From Clostridia bacterium (GTDB lineage Bacteria > Bacillota > Clostridia > Oscillospirales > CAG-272), in the NCBI GenBank assembly GCA_017937135.1, contig JAGBEE010000022.1, positions 51,263 to 115,262 of the forward strand: a stretch of DNA of 64,000 bases. The letters run 5' to 3'. Shown here piece by piece: positions 54,048 to 62,776 of this stretch. A model generated the notes under the pieces. The model was not told the DNA's origin and made no database searches. It saw only the letters and a list, made by a program, of their open reading frames with translations. The position numbers and the translations under genes were made by a program. Every line of letters starts with the position of its first letter. The first letter of the stretch is position 1.

Positions 54048-54836
54048 TTATTTAATATTAAAGAGCCTTTTGCCATTTTCTAAGGTGATTTTTGCAATGC
54101 TTTCAAGCGTGTCATTTCTTTGCCTTGCAATTTCCTCGGCAGTAAGCCTTACATACATAGAGGTATTTAATTTTCCCCTGTGTGGTGTTGGCGCAAGATA
54201 TGGCGCATCAGTTTCTATAAGAATTTTATCATCAGGCACTACTCTTGAAGCTTCCTTTGGCTTTATTGCGTTTTTAAAGGTAACAGTGCCCGAAAAAGAA
54301 ATGTACCAGCCAATTTTAACAAGCTCCCTTGCCATTTCACTGCTACCACTAAAGCTGTGCAAAACCCCCTTAACCTCGGGAAATTGCTTAATAACCTCTA
54401 AGCAGTCACCGTGGGCGTCTCTGTCGTGAATTATAACGGGAATATTCAACTCCCTTGCTAACTCCATTTGCTTTTTAAAATAAAGCATTTGTAGCTCCCT
54501 TGGCACATTTTCATAGTGATAGTCAAGACCAATTTCTCCAATTGCTACAGCCTTCTCGTCCTTTAAAAGCTCTCTCATTTCAGAAATAACATTATCTACG
54601 TCACTATAAAGAAGCGTATCAATTGGATGAATACCAACAGATGCATAAACACCCTTGAACATATGGGCAAGCTCAATTGACCTTTTTGAGTTATCTAAAT
54701 TTGTGCCAATATTCACAATATATTCAATTCCGTTATCAAAGCAGTCACGAAGAAGTCCAAGCGTGCCATCCTCGTATTCCTCCTCAAAGCGCTTGTCATC
54801 ACAATGCGCGTGCGTGTCAAACAATTTAATATCCAT
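54048..54836 (-). CDS. tatD: TatD-family metal-dependent hydrolase (DNase)
   Basis: 262 residues. DTHAHCDD, EIGLDYHYE, HDRDAHGD and IETDAPYLAP provide the metal-binding residues of the TatD family. Members are deoxyribonucleases or related hydrolases. The pairing metG then tatD is a conserved gene order in Firmicutes. It starts 40 bp after metG, with a CGAGG site and a small terminator-like stem between. Confidence 0.94.
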   Translation of the reverse strand: MDIKLFDTHAHCDDKRFEEEYEDGTLGLLRDCFDNGIEYIVNIGTNLDNSKRSIELAHMFKGVYASVGIHPIDTLLYSDVDNVISEMRELLKDEKAVAIGEIGLDYHYENVPRELQMLYFKKQMELARELNIPVIIHDRDAHGDCLEVIKQFPEVKGVLHSFSGSSEMARELVKIGWYISFSGTVTFKNAIKPKEASRVVPDDKILIETDAPYLAPTPHRGKLNTSMYVRLTAEEIARQRNDTLESIAKITLENGKRLFNIK

Positions 54837-54847
54837 AAAACCTCGTT

Positions 54848-54871
54848 AAAAGAGGGCGCAAAAACGCCCTC
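54848..54871 (-). terminator. Short stem-loop between metG and tatD
   Basis: GAGGGCG-6-CGCCCTC then TTTT on the minus strand. Weak terminator or attenuator. Confidence 0.6.
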
Positions 54872-54875
54872 AATT

Positions 54876-56816
54876 TTATCGTACTCTTTCTCCGTTTTCG
54901 GTGTCCTTGTCAAGGAAAATAACTCTTACAGTTTCCTCGCCAGAGGCAAGAAGCATACCGTTGCTCTCAATGCCACAGAGCTTTGCAGGCGCAAGGTTAG
55001 CAACAATTACAACCTTTTTACCTATCAAATCATCAGGCTCATAGAATTTTGCAATTCCAGAAACTATTTGTCTTTTCTCATAGCCTAAATCAACTATAAG
55101 CTTAAGAAGCTTTTTAGCCTTAGGAACCCTTTCACATTCAAGAATCTCGGCAGTTCTTAATTCCACCCTGCAAAAGTCCTCTATGCCAATTATAGCACAG
55201 CCCTCTGGCTTTTCCTTCTTTGTTGACTCTTGTTCCTTTTTAGCTCTTTCAGCCTCAATTTCCTCAAGCATTTTCTTTTCGTCAATTCTTGCAAAGAGAA
55301 CCTTGCTCTCACCTATATTTCTGCCACTCTCAAGCTTGCCAAACTCCTCAATTGAAGCATAGTCACGCTTATCTGTATTAAGTGAATCAAAAATAGTATC
55401 ACATGTTGCAGGAATAATAGGATAAAGAAGCACACAAGCAATTCTTATAGCCTCTAAAAGATTATAAAGAACGGTGCCAAGACGAGCTTTTTGGCTCTCA
55501 TCCTTTGCCAAAATCCAAGGAGTAGTTTCGTCAATATACTTGTTAGCGCGACTAAGCATATCAAACACACTCTCACAAGCCTCTGCTATTTTGAAGCTAT
55601 CCATAAGCTCGCAGAATTTAACTCTCGCTTCTCCACAAACGCGCTTAAGGTCACAATCAAACTCATTTTCGCTTACAACATTTTCAGGAATAACACCATC
55701 AAAGTACTTTTTAGTCATAGCAAGCGTACGGCTAACTAAGTTACCAAGGTTATTTGCAAGGTCGGTGTTAAATCTGTTTATGATATTTTCATAGGTAATG
55801 CTACCGTCGTTTGCATATGGCATTTCGGAAAGTGCATAGTATCTCACTCCGTCAACGCCAAAGCGCTGTGCAAGCTCATCAGCATAAACAACATTACCCT
55901 TTGATTTTGACATTTTGTCCATACCAAAATTAAACCAAGGATGACCAAAAATCTTTTTTGGTAGTGGAATGTCAAGCGCCATTAGCATAATTGGCCAATA
56001 AATAGAGTGGAAGCGCACAATATCCTTACCGATAATGTGAACATCACAGGGCCAATATTTTTGGAATAGCTCGGGCTGAACCTCGTTAGCTGGGTCGTAG
56101 CCAAGACCTGTAATATAGTTAGTAAGAGCATCTATCCATACGTAAATAACGTGCTTAGGGTCAAAGGTAACGCTAACACCCCAGTTAAAGGAGGTACGTG
56201 AAACGCAAAGGTCCTGAAGTCCTGGCTTGATAAAGTTATTTATCATTTCCTTTCTTCTTGATTCTGGCTGAATGAAGTCGGGATTTTCATCAATAAATTT
56301 AGCAAGTCTGTCAGCATACTTGCTCATTTTGAAGAAATATGCCTCCTCCTTTGTTTTAGTAACCTCACGTCCACAGTCAGGGCATTTACCGTCAACTAAT
56401 TGTGTTTCGGTAAAAAATGACTCGCAAGGAGTGCAATAAAGCCCCTCATAGTAGCCCTTGTAAATATCACCCTGGTCGTAGAGCTTTTTAAAGATACGCT
56501 CAACAGCTGTTTCGTGATAGTCGTCAGTGGTTCTTATAAAGTGGTCGTAGGTAGTGTTCATAAGGTCCCAAATTCCCTTAATTTCGCCTGCAACGCCATC
56601 AACATAGGCCTTTGGAGAAATGCCAGCCTCCTCGGCTAAATTTTGAATTTTTTGACCGTGCTCGTCAGTACCCGTCATGAAGAATACATCATAGCCTCTT
56701 TGTCTTTTGTATCTTGCAATTGCATCTGTTGCAATAACCTCATATGTGTTACCGAAGTGTGGTTTTCTTGAGGCATAAGCAATAGCGGTAGTTATATAAA
56801 ACTTCTTCTTATCCAT
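54876..56816 (-). CDS. metG: Methionyl-tRNA synthetase
   Basis: 646 residues. The HIGH motif is PHFGNTYE (residues 19-26), an HFGN variant. The zinc-knuckle cysteines are in CTPCESFF and CPDCGR. KMSKS is intact in MDKMSKSKGN. The C-terminus has a tRNA-binding (Tyr-tRNA/MetRS beta) domain (VELRTAEILECERVP). It starts two bases after the end of nagA, an unusual partner, so both are on one transcript. Confidence 0.96.
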   Translation of the reverse strand: MDKKKFYITTAIAYASRKPHFGNTYEVIATDAIARYKRQRGYDVFFMTGTDEHGQKIQNLAEEAGISPKAYVDGVAGEIKGIWDLMNTTYDHFIRTTDDYHETAVERIFKKLYDQGDIYKGYYEGLYCTPCESFFTETQLVDGKCPDCGREVTKTKEEAYFFKMSKYADRLAKFIDENPDFIQPESRRKEMINNFIKPGLQDLCVSRTSFNWGVSVTFDPKHVIYVWIDALTNYITGLGYDPANEVQPELFQKYWPCDVHIIGKDIVRFHSIYWPIMLMALDIPLPKKIFGHPWFNFGMDKMSKSKGNVVYADELAQRFGVDGVRYYALSEMPYANDGSITYENIINRFNTDLANNLGNLVSRTLAMTKKYFDGVIPENVVSENEFDCDLKRVCGEARVKFCELMDSFKIAEACESVFDMLSRANKYIDETTPWILAKDESQKARLGTVLYNLLEAIRIACVLLYPIIPATCDTIFDSLNTDKRDYASIEEFGKLESGRNIGESKVLFARIDEKKMLEEIEAERAKKEQESTKKEKPEGCAIIGIEDFCRVELRTAEILECERVPKAKKLLKLIVDLGYEKRQIVSGIAKFYEPDDLIGKKVVIVANLAPAKLCGIESNGMLLASGEETVRVIFLDKDTENGERVR

Positions 56817-56818
56817 AA

Positions 56819-57979
56819 TTACTCCTTATCAACCCTTGCTGCACCAACGTAAACGGTGTCAATTTCGGGACTATTTATATCATTAATTAAAATAAAATCA
56901 GCGCGATAATTTTTCTCTATCTTACCCACAAAATCAGCCTTAACCATGCTTGCAGGATTTGTTGTAGCATATTTTAACGCCTCGTTAAGGGATATTTTAC
57001 AGAATTTCATTAAATTCTTAACAGCATTAAACATTGTGAGCGTGCTACCTGCCAAAACACCATCCTCGTTTATAGCAATTCCATTCTTGACAATAACGCT
57101 CGTGCCAGCTATTGAGTATTCGCCATCAGCTGAGCCGGTTGCCGACATAGAGTCAGTAATTAAAACAAGCTTGTTTTTTGGCTTAGCCTTATATGCAAGC
57201 TCAACCATAGCAGGGTGCATATGGTGTCCGTCAGCGATTATTTCTGCATAAGCCTCGTCACTTGTAAGGGCGCAAACAGCAGCGCCGGGAAGACGGTGAT
57301 GCACCTTGGTCATTGCATTAAATGTATGTGTAAAGCTACGTGCGCCAAGCTCTAATGCGTTCTTTGCCTGCTCATATGTTGAATTTGTGTGGGCAATTCC
57401 TACCGTAACGCCAAGCTCGTTCGCCTTTTTGATAAATTCCTCTCCACCACTAAGCTCAGGAGCGATAGAAGCATGCAAGGGCTGCGGCATCATATTAAGC
57501 GCCAAGCTCTCAAACTCGCTCGCATTTGGCAAAGCTAAAAGCTCAGTTGCGTGTGCGCCTCTCATTTCAGGATTTAGGTATCTACCCTCAAGGTGAATAC
57601 CAATAATGCCCGCATAGCCAAGGAGTGAGTCAACTCTATTTTGGTTAATATTGAAAATAGAATTAGTAAGATTGGGTAATGTATCGGAGGCAAGAGTAGC
57701 CATAACTGAGGTAGTTCCAAGCTGGGCGTATCTTTTACGCATAGCGCGTACATTTTCCTCACTTGCAAGGTTGAAATCATATCCGCCAATTCCGTGTGTA
57801 TGCACGTCAACCAAGCCAGGGATTAAGTATTTTCCACTAATATCAATTATTTCACAATCACTAACATAATCAGCTGTAATGTCCGTTACAAAGCCATCAT
57901 CACAAATTACATTAGCCTTAATAAAGTCTTCACTATCAGAATTGAAAACTAATCCACCAACAAAAGCTATTCTTTTCAT
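56819..57979 (-). CDS. nagA: N-acetylglucosamine-6-phosphate deacetylase
   Basis: 386 residues from the ATG at 57979 after TGGAGG; an earlier start at 58006 would include the ribosome site. Converts GlcNAc-6-P to GlcN-6-P in amino sugar and cell-wall recycling. Metal and catalytic residues are in VDVHTHGIGG, HLEG, GIAHTNST, THTFNAMT and DGHHMHP, and the ITDSM catalytic aspartate. First gene of a long minus-strand run; its leader lies beside the minisatellite. Confidence 0.93.
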   Translation of the reverse strand: MKRIAFVGGLVFNSDSEDFIKANVICDDGFVTDITADYVSDCEIIDISGKYLIPGLVDVHTHGIGGYDFNLASEENVRAMRKRYAQLGTTSVMATLASDTLPNLTNSIFNINQNRVDSLLGYAGIIGIHLEGRYLNPEMRGAHATELLALPNASEFESLALNMMPQPLHASIAPELSGGEEFIKKANELGVTVGIAHTNSTYEQAKNALELGARSFTHTFNAMTKVHHRLPGAAVCALTSDEAYAEIIADGHHMHPAMVELAYKAKPKNKLVLITDSMSATGSADGEYSIAGTSVIVKNGIAINEDGVLAGSTLTMFNAVKNLMKFCKISLNEALKYATTNPASMVKADFVGKIEKNYRADFILINDINSPEIDTVYVGAARVDKE

Positions 57980-58014
57980 ATTGTTCCTCCATTCAAGAAT
58001 ACTCATATTTATAT

Positions 58015-58043
58015 ATTTTAACAGAAAAAACCAAATATATCAA
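58015..58043 (-). promoter_or_regulatory. Promoter of nagA-metG
   Basis: On the minus strand TTGATA (58043-58038), 17 bp, TAAAAT (58020-58015) with an upstream TG. Confidence 0.7.
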
Positions 58044-58253
58044 TATTTATACGCAAAAAATATAAAATATTTATTATATAACACCTCAAGATACATAAGG
58101 CATCGCTCTTTTCAACCTAATTATAAAACAAAGAAAACGGTACTGGACGGTAAAATTTCAAATTATTTTAATTCTATTTTTTCATATGTAGCTATAAAAG
58201 CATCTGTATATGCAAGCCAATAATAGCAATAGCTTTATTTTCAGTTATAGCTT

Positions 58254-58349
58254 AGCTTCAACTTCATTTATAGCTGTAGCTTCAGTTATAGTTACAGCTT
58301 CAGTTATAGTTACAGCTTCAGTTATAGTTACAGTTGTAGTTATAGTTAT
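58254..58349. repeat. 18-bp minisatellite
   Basis: Three exact copies of an 18-bp unit AGCTTCAGTTATAGTTAC (58278-58295, 58296-58313, 58314-58331) with diverged units on both sides. The whole region 57980-58572 has no gene: it holds the nagA promoter, this array, the terminator at 58389 and AT-rich sequence (58432-58572) with a few TTGCAA/TGCAAA repeats. Confidence 0.9.
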
Positions 58350-58388
58350 AGTTCACTATGCTTCCTCTATGCAGGTGCATATGCTACA

Positions 58389-58414
58389 GAAAAAGCCTGC
58401 TAATTAAGCAGGCT
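58389..58414 (-). terminator. Terminator-like hairpin after rsmI
   Basis: Perfect stem AGCCTGCT / AGCAGGCT (58394-58401, 58407-58414) followed on the minus strand by TTTTTC. It lies about 160 bp past rsmI. Confidence 0.7.
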
Positions 58415-58572
58415 ATGTCTATATAATAACAAGTTATTAGGACTCTTGAATTTTTTTAATGCAAAAAATGTATCGCTTAGGTGCTTGCAATTTGTGCAAA
58501 TTTTTGCAAAAATTTTTCTAAAAATGAATGCAAGCCTTTGCTTGAAATTTACATTGATTAGGTAGAATGATA

Positions 58573-59451
58573 TTATGTGTTTGCGATTTTGTAAATCTCG
58601 CTCTTAGAAACACCTCTGTCCTTAGCGACAGCCTTAATAGCATCCATCCTTTTCATTTCCTGGGAAATATAGTACTCAATATGCTCCTCAATACTCATAT
58701 TCCTCCAAAATTCATCACCCTCTGATTTTTTACAGCCCTCTACAACTAAAACATACTCTCCTCTTGGCGAGTTATCTTGATAGTAGAGTATTGCCTGGGA
58801 AATAGTAGTGCGTATAATTTCCTCATTTATTTTTGTAAGCTCTCTGCAAAGAGAGATTTTTCTATCGCCAAACGCGCTATATAAATCCTCAAGAGTTTTA
58901 AGCAGCTTATGGGGAGCTTCATAGAAAATAGTCGTACGAGTGTCGTTCTTTATTTCATTTAATCTTTCAAAACGGTCTGTTTTGTTAGTACTCAAAAATC
59001 CCTCAAAGCAAAATCTTCCCGTAGGCAATGCAGAAAGAGCAAGAGCGTTTACAACTGCGCTTGCGCCTGGAATGGAGGTAACAGGAATATTATTCTCGCT
59101 ACAAAGCACAACCAAGTCCTCACCGGGGTCGCTAATGGCAGGAGTGCCGGCATCTGTAACTAATGCACAGCTTTCTCCATTTTTTAATCTTTCAACAATA
59201 ACCTCGCCACGCGCACGCTTGTTGTGCTCAAAGTAGCTTACCATAGGCTTTGAAATGCCAAAATAGCTAAGTAGCTTTCCTGTATTTCTCGTGTCCTCGG
59301 CAGCGACAAAATCGACACTCCCCAGCACCTTTAAGGCTCTTTCAGTAATGTCAGAGAGGTTTCCAATAGGAGTAGCAACCAAATAGAGCACGCCGCCTAC
59401 AACTGCGTTTTTGTCCTCTCTTGAAACGTTTCTTGATTTAATACTACTCAT
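58573..59451 (-). CDS. rsmI: 16S rRNA 2'-O-methyltransferase RsmI
   Basis: 292 residues from the ATG at 59451 after GGAGGAG; an earlier start at 59472 includes that site. Methylates cytidine 1402 of 16S rRNA. ATPIGNLSDIT, AEDTRNTGKLL, DAGTPAISDPG are the family signatures. It overlaps the preceding trmN6-like gene by 4 bp (ATGA). Gene order holB-ricT-(ferredoxin)-trmN6-rsmI resembles that of Bacillus (holB-yaaT-yabA-yabB-yazA-yabC). Confidence 0.96.
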   Translation of the reverse strand: MSSIKSRNVSREDKNAVVGGVLYLVATPIGNLSDITERALKVLGSVDFVAAEDTRNTGKLLSYFGISKPMVSYFEHNKRARGEVIVERLKNGESCALVTDAGTPAISDPGEDLVVLCSENNIPVTSIPGASAVVNALALSALPTGRFCFEGFLSTNKTDRFERLNEIKNDTRTTIFYEAPHKLLKTLEDLYSAFGDRKISLCRELTKINEEIIRTTISQAILYYQDNSPRGEYVLVVEGCKKSEGDEFWRNMSIEEHIEYYISQEMKRMDAIKAVAKDRGVSKSEIYKIANT

Positions 59452-60200
59452 AAAATCTCCTCCATAGAGCAATTTTCGTATATTTTATTAAACTCATCTG
59501 TATATTTTTGTGAATTGTCATTGTATATGTACAAGGGCTTGTCTATTACAATTCCGCTTTTACCACCTAATTTTGCGCTAATTAGCAAAAGAGAGGGGGG
59601 AGTGTGCGAGTTTTTGTGTACGAACAGTAGCCTTTTTGGCTCTAAATTGTTATTTCTGAGGGCGCAAAAAAGGTCTGCGATTCTATCAGGACGGTAAACT
59701 ACATAAAAATTTCCACCGTGCTTTAATAGCGCCTTTGCACAAGCGCAAAAGTCGTCTATTTTACCAAAAACCTCGTGCCTTGAAATGCTTTTGTTTTCAT
59801 TTTCATTTAGCTTGCCACTCGTTAACTTCATATAAGGAGGATTTGAAAAAACAAAGTCAACCTCGCCATTTGTATCGTGCGCTTTAACCTCTCTTAAATC
59901 CTTGCAAATAACCTTAAGCTCATTTTCAAAGCCATTTAATTTTGCGTTTCTTCTTGCTATATCTGCAATATTATTTTGTACCTCTATTCCATACACTTCT
60001 TGGCACTTTTTCTTAGAAAGAGCGAGCAGAGAAATCACTCCGCTTCCAAGTCCAAGCTCCACACCGCGCGCATTTGAACGCTTAGGTAAAAACGCGGCGA
60101 GAAGATATGCATCTGTACCAAAGGTAAGGCTATCCTTGTTTTCTATCAAACGAAGCCTTTCGTTAATTTCATTTATTCTTTCAGATTTATTAAGTTCCAT
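59448..60200 (-). CDS. tRNA1(Val) adenine N6-methyltransferase-like protein (TrmN6/YabB family)
   Basis: 250 residues. SAM-binding motif VELGLGSGVISLLA (about 47-60) and the N6-adenine methylase motif NPPYMK. Fits the YabB/TrmN6 family that modifies tRNA, consistent with its place before rsmI. Overlaps rsmI by 4 bp. Substrate tRNA not shown. Confidence 0.88.
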   Translation of the reverse strand: MELNKSERINEINERLRLIENKDSLTFGTDAYLLAAFLPKRSNARGVELGLGSGVISLLALSKKKCQEVYGIEVQNNIADIARRNAKLNGFENELKVICKDLREVKAHDTNGEVDFVFSNPPYMKLTSGKLNENENKSISRHEVFGKIDDFCACAKALLKHGGNFYVVYRPDRIADLFCALRNNNLEPKRLLFVHKNSHTPPSLLLISAKLGGKSGIVIDKPLYIYNDNSQKYTDEFNKIYENCSMEEIL

Positions 60201-60238
60201 AAAAAATAGGCTTATTTTGTCGCATTATTAAGAAAGGA

Positions 60239-60261
60239 CATTTGCTTGAAAAAAGCAAATG
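60239..60261 (-). terminator. Stem-loop after the ferredoxin gene
   Basis: CATTTGCTT / AAGCAAATG stem, followed on the minus strand by CCTTTCTT. Terminator-like, moderate. Confidence 0.5.
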
Positions 60262-60371
60262 CCCAAACTAATTGTACTCTTCTAAAGGCTTTCCATAATT
60301 ATATTATGAAGCACACTCTATCTTTACAATATAGTGCGTGCAAATGTCTTTATACGTATGTAGTACGTGAA

Positions 60372-60542
60372 TTATTCCTCAACTGGAGCGCTAACAGGAC
60401 ATGTAGCAGCGCAAGAACCGCAAGAAATGCATTCTTCAGCGTTGATAACGTACTTGCCGTCACCCTCAGTAATGCAGTTGCAAGGACAAGCGTCAGCACA
60501 AGCTCCGCAAGCGATGCAATCATCATTGATAATATAAGCCAC
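60372..60542 (-). CDS. 2[4Fe-4S] ferredoxin
   Basis: 56 residues from a GTG at 60542 behind GGAGGTG; the longer frame start at 60587 adds an unrelated tail. Two cluster motifs: CIACGACADACP and CISCGSCAATCP, the clostridial ferredoxin pattern, with pseudo-twofold symmetry. Soluble low-potential electron carrier. Placed between ricT and trmN6 with its own promoter. Neighbouring RicT belongs to an iron-sulfur complex in Bacillus, so the adjacency may not be chance. Confidence 0.95.
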   Translation of the reverse strand: MAYIINDDCIACGACADACPCNCITEGDGKYVINAEECISCGSCAATCPVSAPVEE

Positions 60543-60575
60543 GATTTCACACCTCCGTAAGAATTTTATATAATA

Positions 60576-60603
60576 ATTGTAGCACAAAAATGTGTTTTGT
60601 CAA
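60576..60603 (-). promoter_or_regulatory. Promoter of the ferredoxin gene
   Basis: On the minus strand TTGACA (60603-60598), 16 bp, TACAAT (60581-60576) with an upstream TG. Confidence 0.75.
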
Positions 60604-60659
60604 TAATATTAAGTAAAAAAATTAAAAATAAACAAAATATTTTGACAAAATCAAACAAA

Positions 60660-61535
60660 TCATTCCTCTATTTCCTCATCCTGTGGGGTGTTTTTAGCCT
60701 TTGGCATAGAAAGGATTTTAACGTCCTCACGCTTGTAGGTCTTAACAACCTCATCAATTTTAACCTTAATAGTTCCACTAAGTGGAGCAGTTTCAACAAC
60801 AACACCGACTCCGTCGTGTGTTCTTACAGTAGCATCAACGGGTGGAGTTCTCTTGATTTCCTGCACATATGTATCGTGCTCAAAGCGCAGACAACACATA
60901 AGTCTGCCACAAGCACCTGAGATTTTTGAGGAGTTGAGGGAAAGATTTTGTTCCTTCGCCATTTTAATTGAAACCTGACAAAAATCGGGTAAGAAGGTGC
61001 TACAGCAGAAGGGACGTCCACAAATACCAAGACCACCCATAAACTTTGCCTCATCTCTTATTCCTATTTGTCTTAATTCAATTCTTGTTTTAAAGGTAGA
61101 GGCAAGGTCCTTTACAAGCTCACGGAAATCAATTCTACCGTCAGCAGTAAAGTAGAAGGTAAGCTTAGAGGTATCAAAGGTATATTCAGCCTCAATAAGC
61201 TTCATATCAAGCTTGTGATTAGCGATTTTTTCTTGACAAATTTTAAGCGCCTCTACTTGCTTTTGCTTGTTTTCCTCGTTTGCTTTTATATCCTTAGGCG
61301 TTGCAATTCTTATAACAGGGCGTAGGGGTGGCACAATTTCACTCTCGGAAACAAATTTGTTAGGTGTTGCCACCTTGCCAAACTCCATTCCACGCGCTGT
61401 TTCCACAACTGCATAATCTGTATATTTCGCTTTATTTCCGTTAGGTGAGAAATAATAGGTTTTGCCTCCATCCTTGAAACGAATACCTATAACCTCAACG
61501 GTTTTTTCGTTTTGATTTATAATTTCATCAGCCAT
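60660..61535 (-). CDS. ricT: RicT (YaaT), PSP1-domain protein
   Basis: 291 residues from the ATG at 61535, three bases past the holB stop; an in-frame upstream start at 61583 lies inside holB. PSP1 core at about 10-250 with the cysteine-rich RicT signature GGLGICGRPFCCSTFLPDF and GACGRLMCCLRFEH. In Bacillus RicT acts with RicA and RicF in mRNA maturation and carries iron-sulfur clusters. The C-terminal region ends in an acidic tail. Adjacent to holB as in Bacillus. Confidence 0.94.
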   Translation of the reverse strand: MADEIINQNEKTVEVIGIRFKDGGKTYYFSPNGNKAKYTDYAVVETARGMEFGKVATPNKFVSESEIVPPLRPVIRIATPKDIKANEENKQKQVEALKICQEKIANHKLDMKLIEAEYTFDTSKLTFYFTADGRIDFRELVKDLASTFKTRIELRQIGIRDEAKFMGGLGICGRPFCCSTFLPDFCQVSIKMAKEQNLSLNSSKISGACGRLMCCLRFEHDTYVQEIKRTPPVDATVRTHDGVGVVVETAPLSGTIKVKIDEVVKTYKREDVKILSMPKAKNTPQDEEIEE

Positions 61536-61537
61536 TT

Positions 61538-62524
61538 TTAACTGCCTTTCTTTATTTGTGTCATTATATTTGTCAGCGCACAAGGAACAGATGCATTTAC
61601 ATTCAAATCGTAAAGTGCGTTTTCTATTGCCTCAACTGCTGTAATTATCTTTTTTATTGAATGTCTTGAGGATGTAGCCAAGGCATCATTTTGCGAGGTG
61701 TAAAAGCAAAGAGAAGCATTCCTTGATTTTTTTACAATTGCTAAATCCCTTAGCACATTAAGTGACATAGAAAAAAGCTCCTTTAGCTTATCTCTTGATG
61801 TTTGAAACATAGAGCTAATAAGACGCGCACACTCGGTGTCATTATTTAAAATATTCTCTGTGAATACTCGCGCCCTTTCTCTTTCTTTAAATAGAGAGTC
61901 AGCCTTGCTTTCATCAAGCATGTCTAAGGTGTAGCCGAGCGAGCCACGTGAGGAAATAATAATTTCCTTAAGTCTTTTTTCGTCGATTTGCACCCTTGAA
62001 TTATTTTTTACATAGTCAAAAATGACATCATTCTCAAGTGGCATTGTCCTTAAAATTTGCGCCCTTGAGCGTATGGTTTCCAAAAGAGCAGAGGAATCGT
62101 TACATATAAGGAAAAAAATTACGTTTTTTGGAGGCTCCTCTAAAACTAAAAGCAGAGCGTTTTGAGATGCGACATTCATTTTTTCGCAATCATTAAAAAC
62201 GTAAACCTTATATTCGCACTCGGTGGTGCTTTCGTAAAGCGTTTCCTTTATTTTTCTTATATCGTCAACCTTGAACGCATCAAAGAAGCGTACGTCAGCG
62301 CAATTATCGTTTAAAATCTTGTGGCACGTGTTACATATACCACAGGGCAAGCTGTTTTTGTCCTTGCACATAATAGCAGCGCTTGCAAGCCTTGCAATAG
62401 TATGTCTTCCACTACCACGAGGGCCCTCGATAATGTAAGCGTGTAAAAACTCGGAATTTATAATAGCTGAGCCGAGCGTATTTTTGATATTTTCATTACC
62501 TATTAAGCTCTTAAAAATTTGCAT
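61538..62524 (-). CDS. holB: DNA polymerase III delta prime subunit
   Basis: 328 residues. Clamp-loader AAA+ fold: GPRGSGRHT (34-42) at the P-loop position, zinc-module cysteines in CGICNTCHKIL, and the sensor region LEEPPKNV with SRAQ. The P-loop Lys is Arg40; delta prime is often catalytically silent, so this fits. First gene of the minus-strand run leading to rsmI, with a consensus promoter shared face-off with gap. Confidence 0.93.
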   Translation of the reverse strand: MQIFKSLIGNENIKNTLGSAIINSEFLHAYIIEGPRGSGRHTIARLASAAIMCKDKNSLPCGICNTCHKILNDNCADVRFFDAFKVDDIRKIKETLYESTTECEYKVYVFNDCEKMNVASQNALLLVLEEPPKNVIFFLICNDSSALLETIRSRAQILRTMPLENDVIFDYVKNNSRVQIDEKRLKEIIISSRGSLGYTLDMLDESKADSLFKERERARVFTENILNNDTECARLISSMFQTSRDKLKELFSMSLNVLRDLAIVKKSRNASLCFYTSQNDALATSSRHSIKKIITAVEAIENALYDLNVNASVPCALTNIMTQIKKGS

Positions 62525-62546
62525 AAATTCCTCCGTTTACATTCTA

Positions 62547-62564
62547 CTACAACATACATTGTAG
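62547..62564. promoter_or_regulatory. Palindrome over the holB -10
   Basis: CTACAA-6-TTGTAG, overlapping the -10 of the holB promoter. Candidate operator. Confidence 0.35.
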
Positions 62565-62586
62565 CAGAAAAAAGCGAGGATGTCAA
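62558..62586 (-). promoter_or_regulatory. Promoter of holB
   Basis: On the minus strand TTGACA (62586-62581), 17 bp, TACAAT (62563-62558) with an upstream TG. Confidence 0.8.
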
Positions 62587-62688
62587 ATACAAATATATGT
62601 ATATCTATATTAAATTTATGAAAAATGACTAAAAAATAAAAAAATTACTTAAATAAACAGAAAAAAATGACAAAATTTCAAAAAAGAC

Positions 62689-62717
62689 TTGTATATTTAA
62701 TGAAAATAGTATAAAAT
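62689..62717 (+). promoter_or_regulatory. Promoter of gap
   Basis: TTGTAT (62689-62694), 17 bp, TAAAAT (62712-62717). Confidence 0.6.
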
Positions 62718-62776
62718 ATGTAGATGGTAGGGAAAATATTCCATACACAAAATGAAAAATTTCGGAGGAAATCAAA

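Noticed and set aside
58210-58407. Frame reading repeated ASVIVT units
   Set aside because: Product of the 18-bp minisatellite; no ribosome site, no homology expected, and it overlaps a terminator hairpin.
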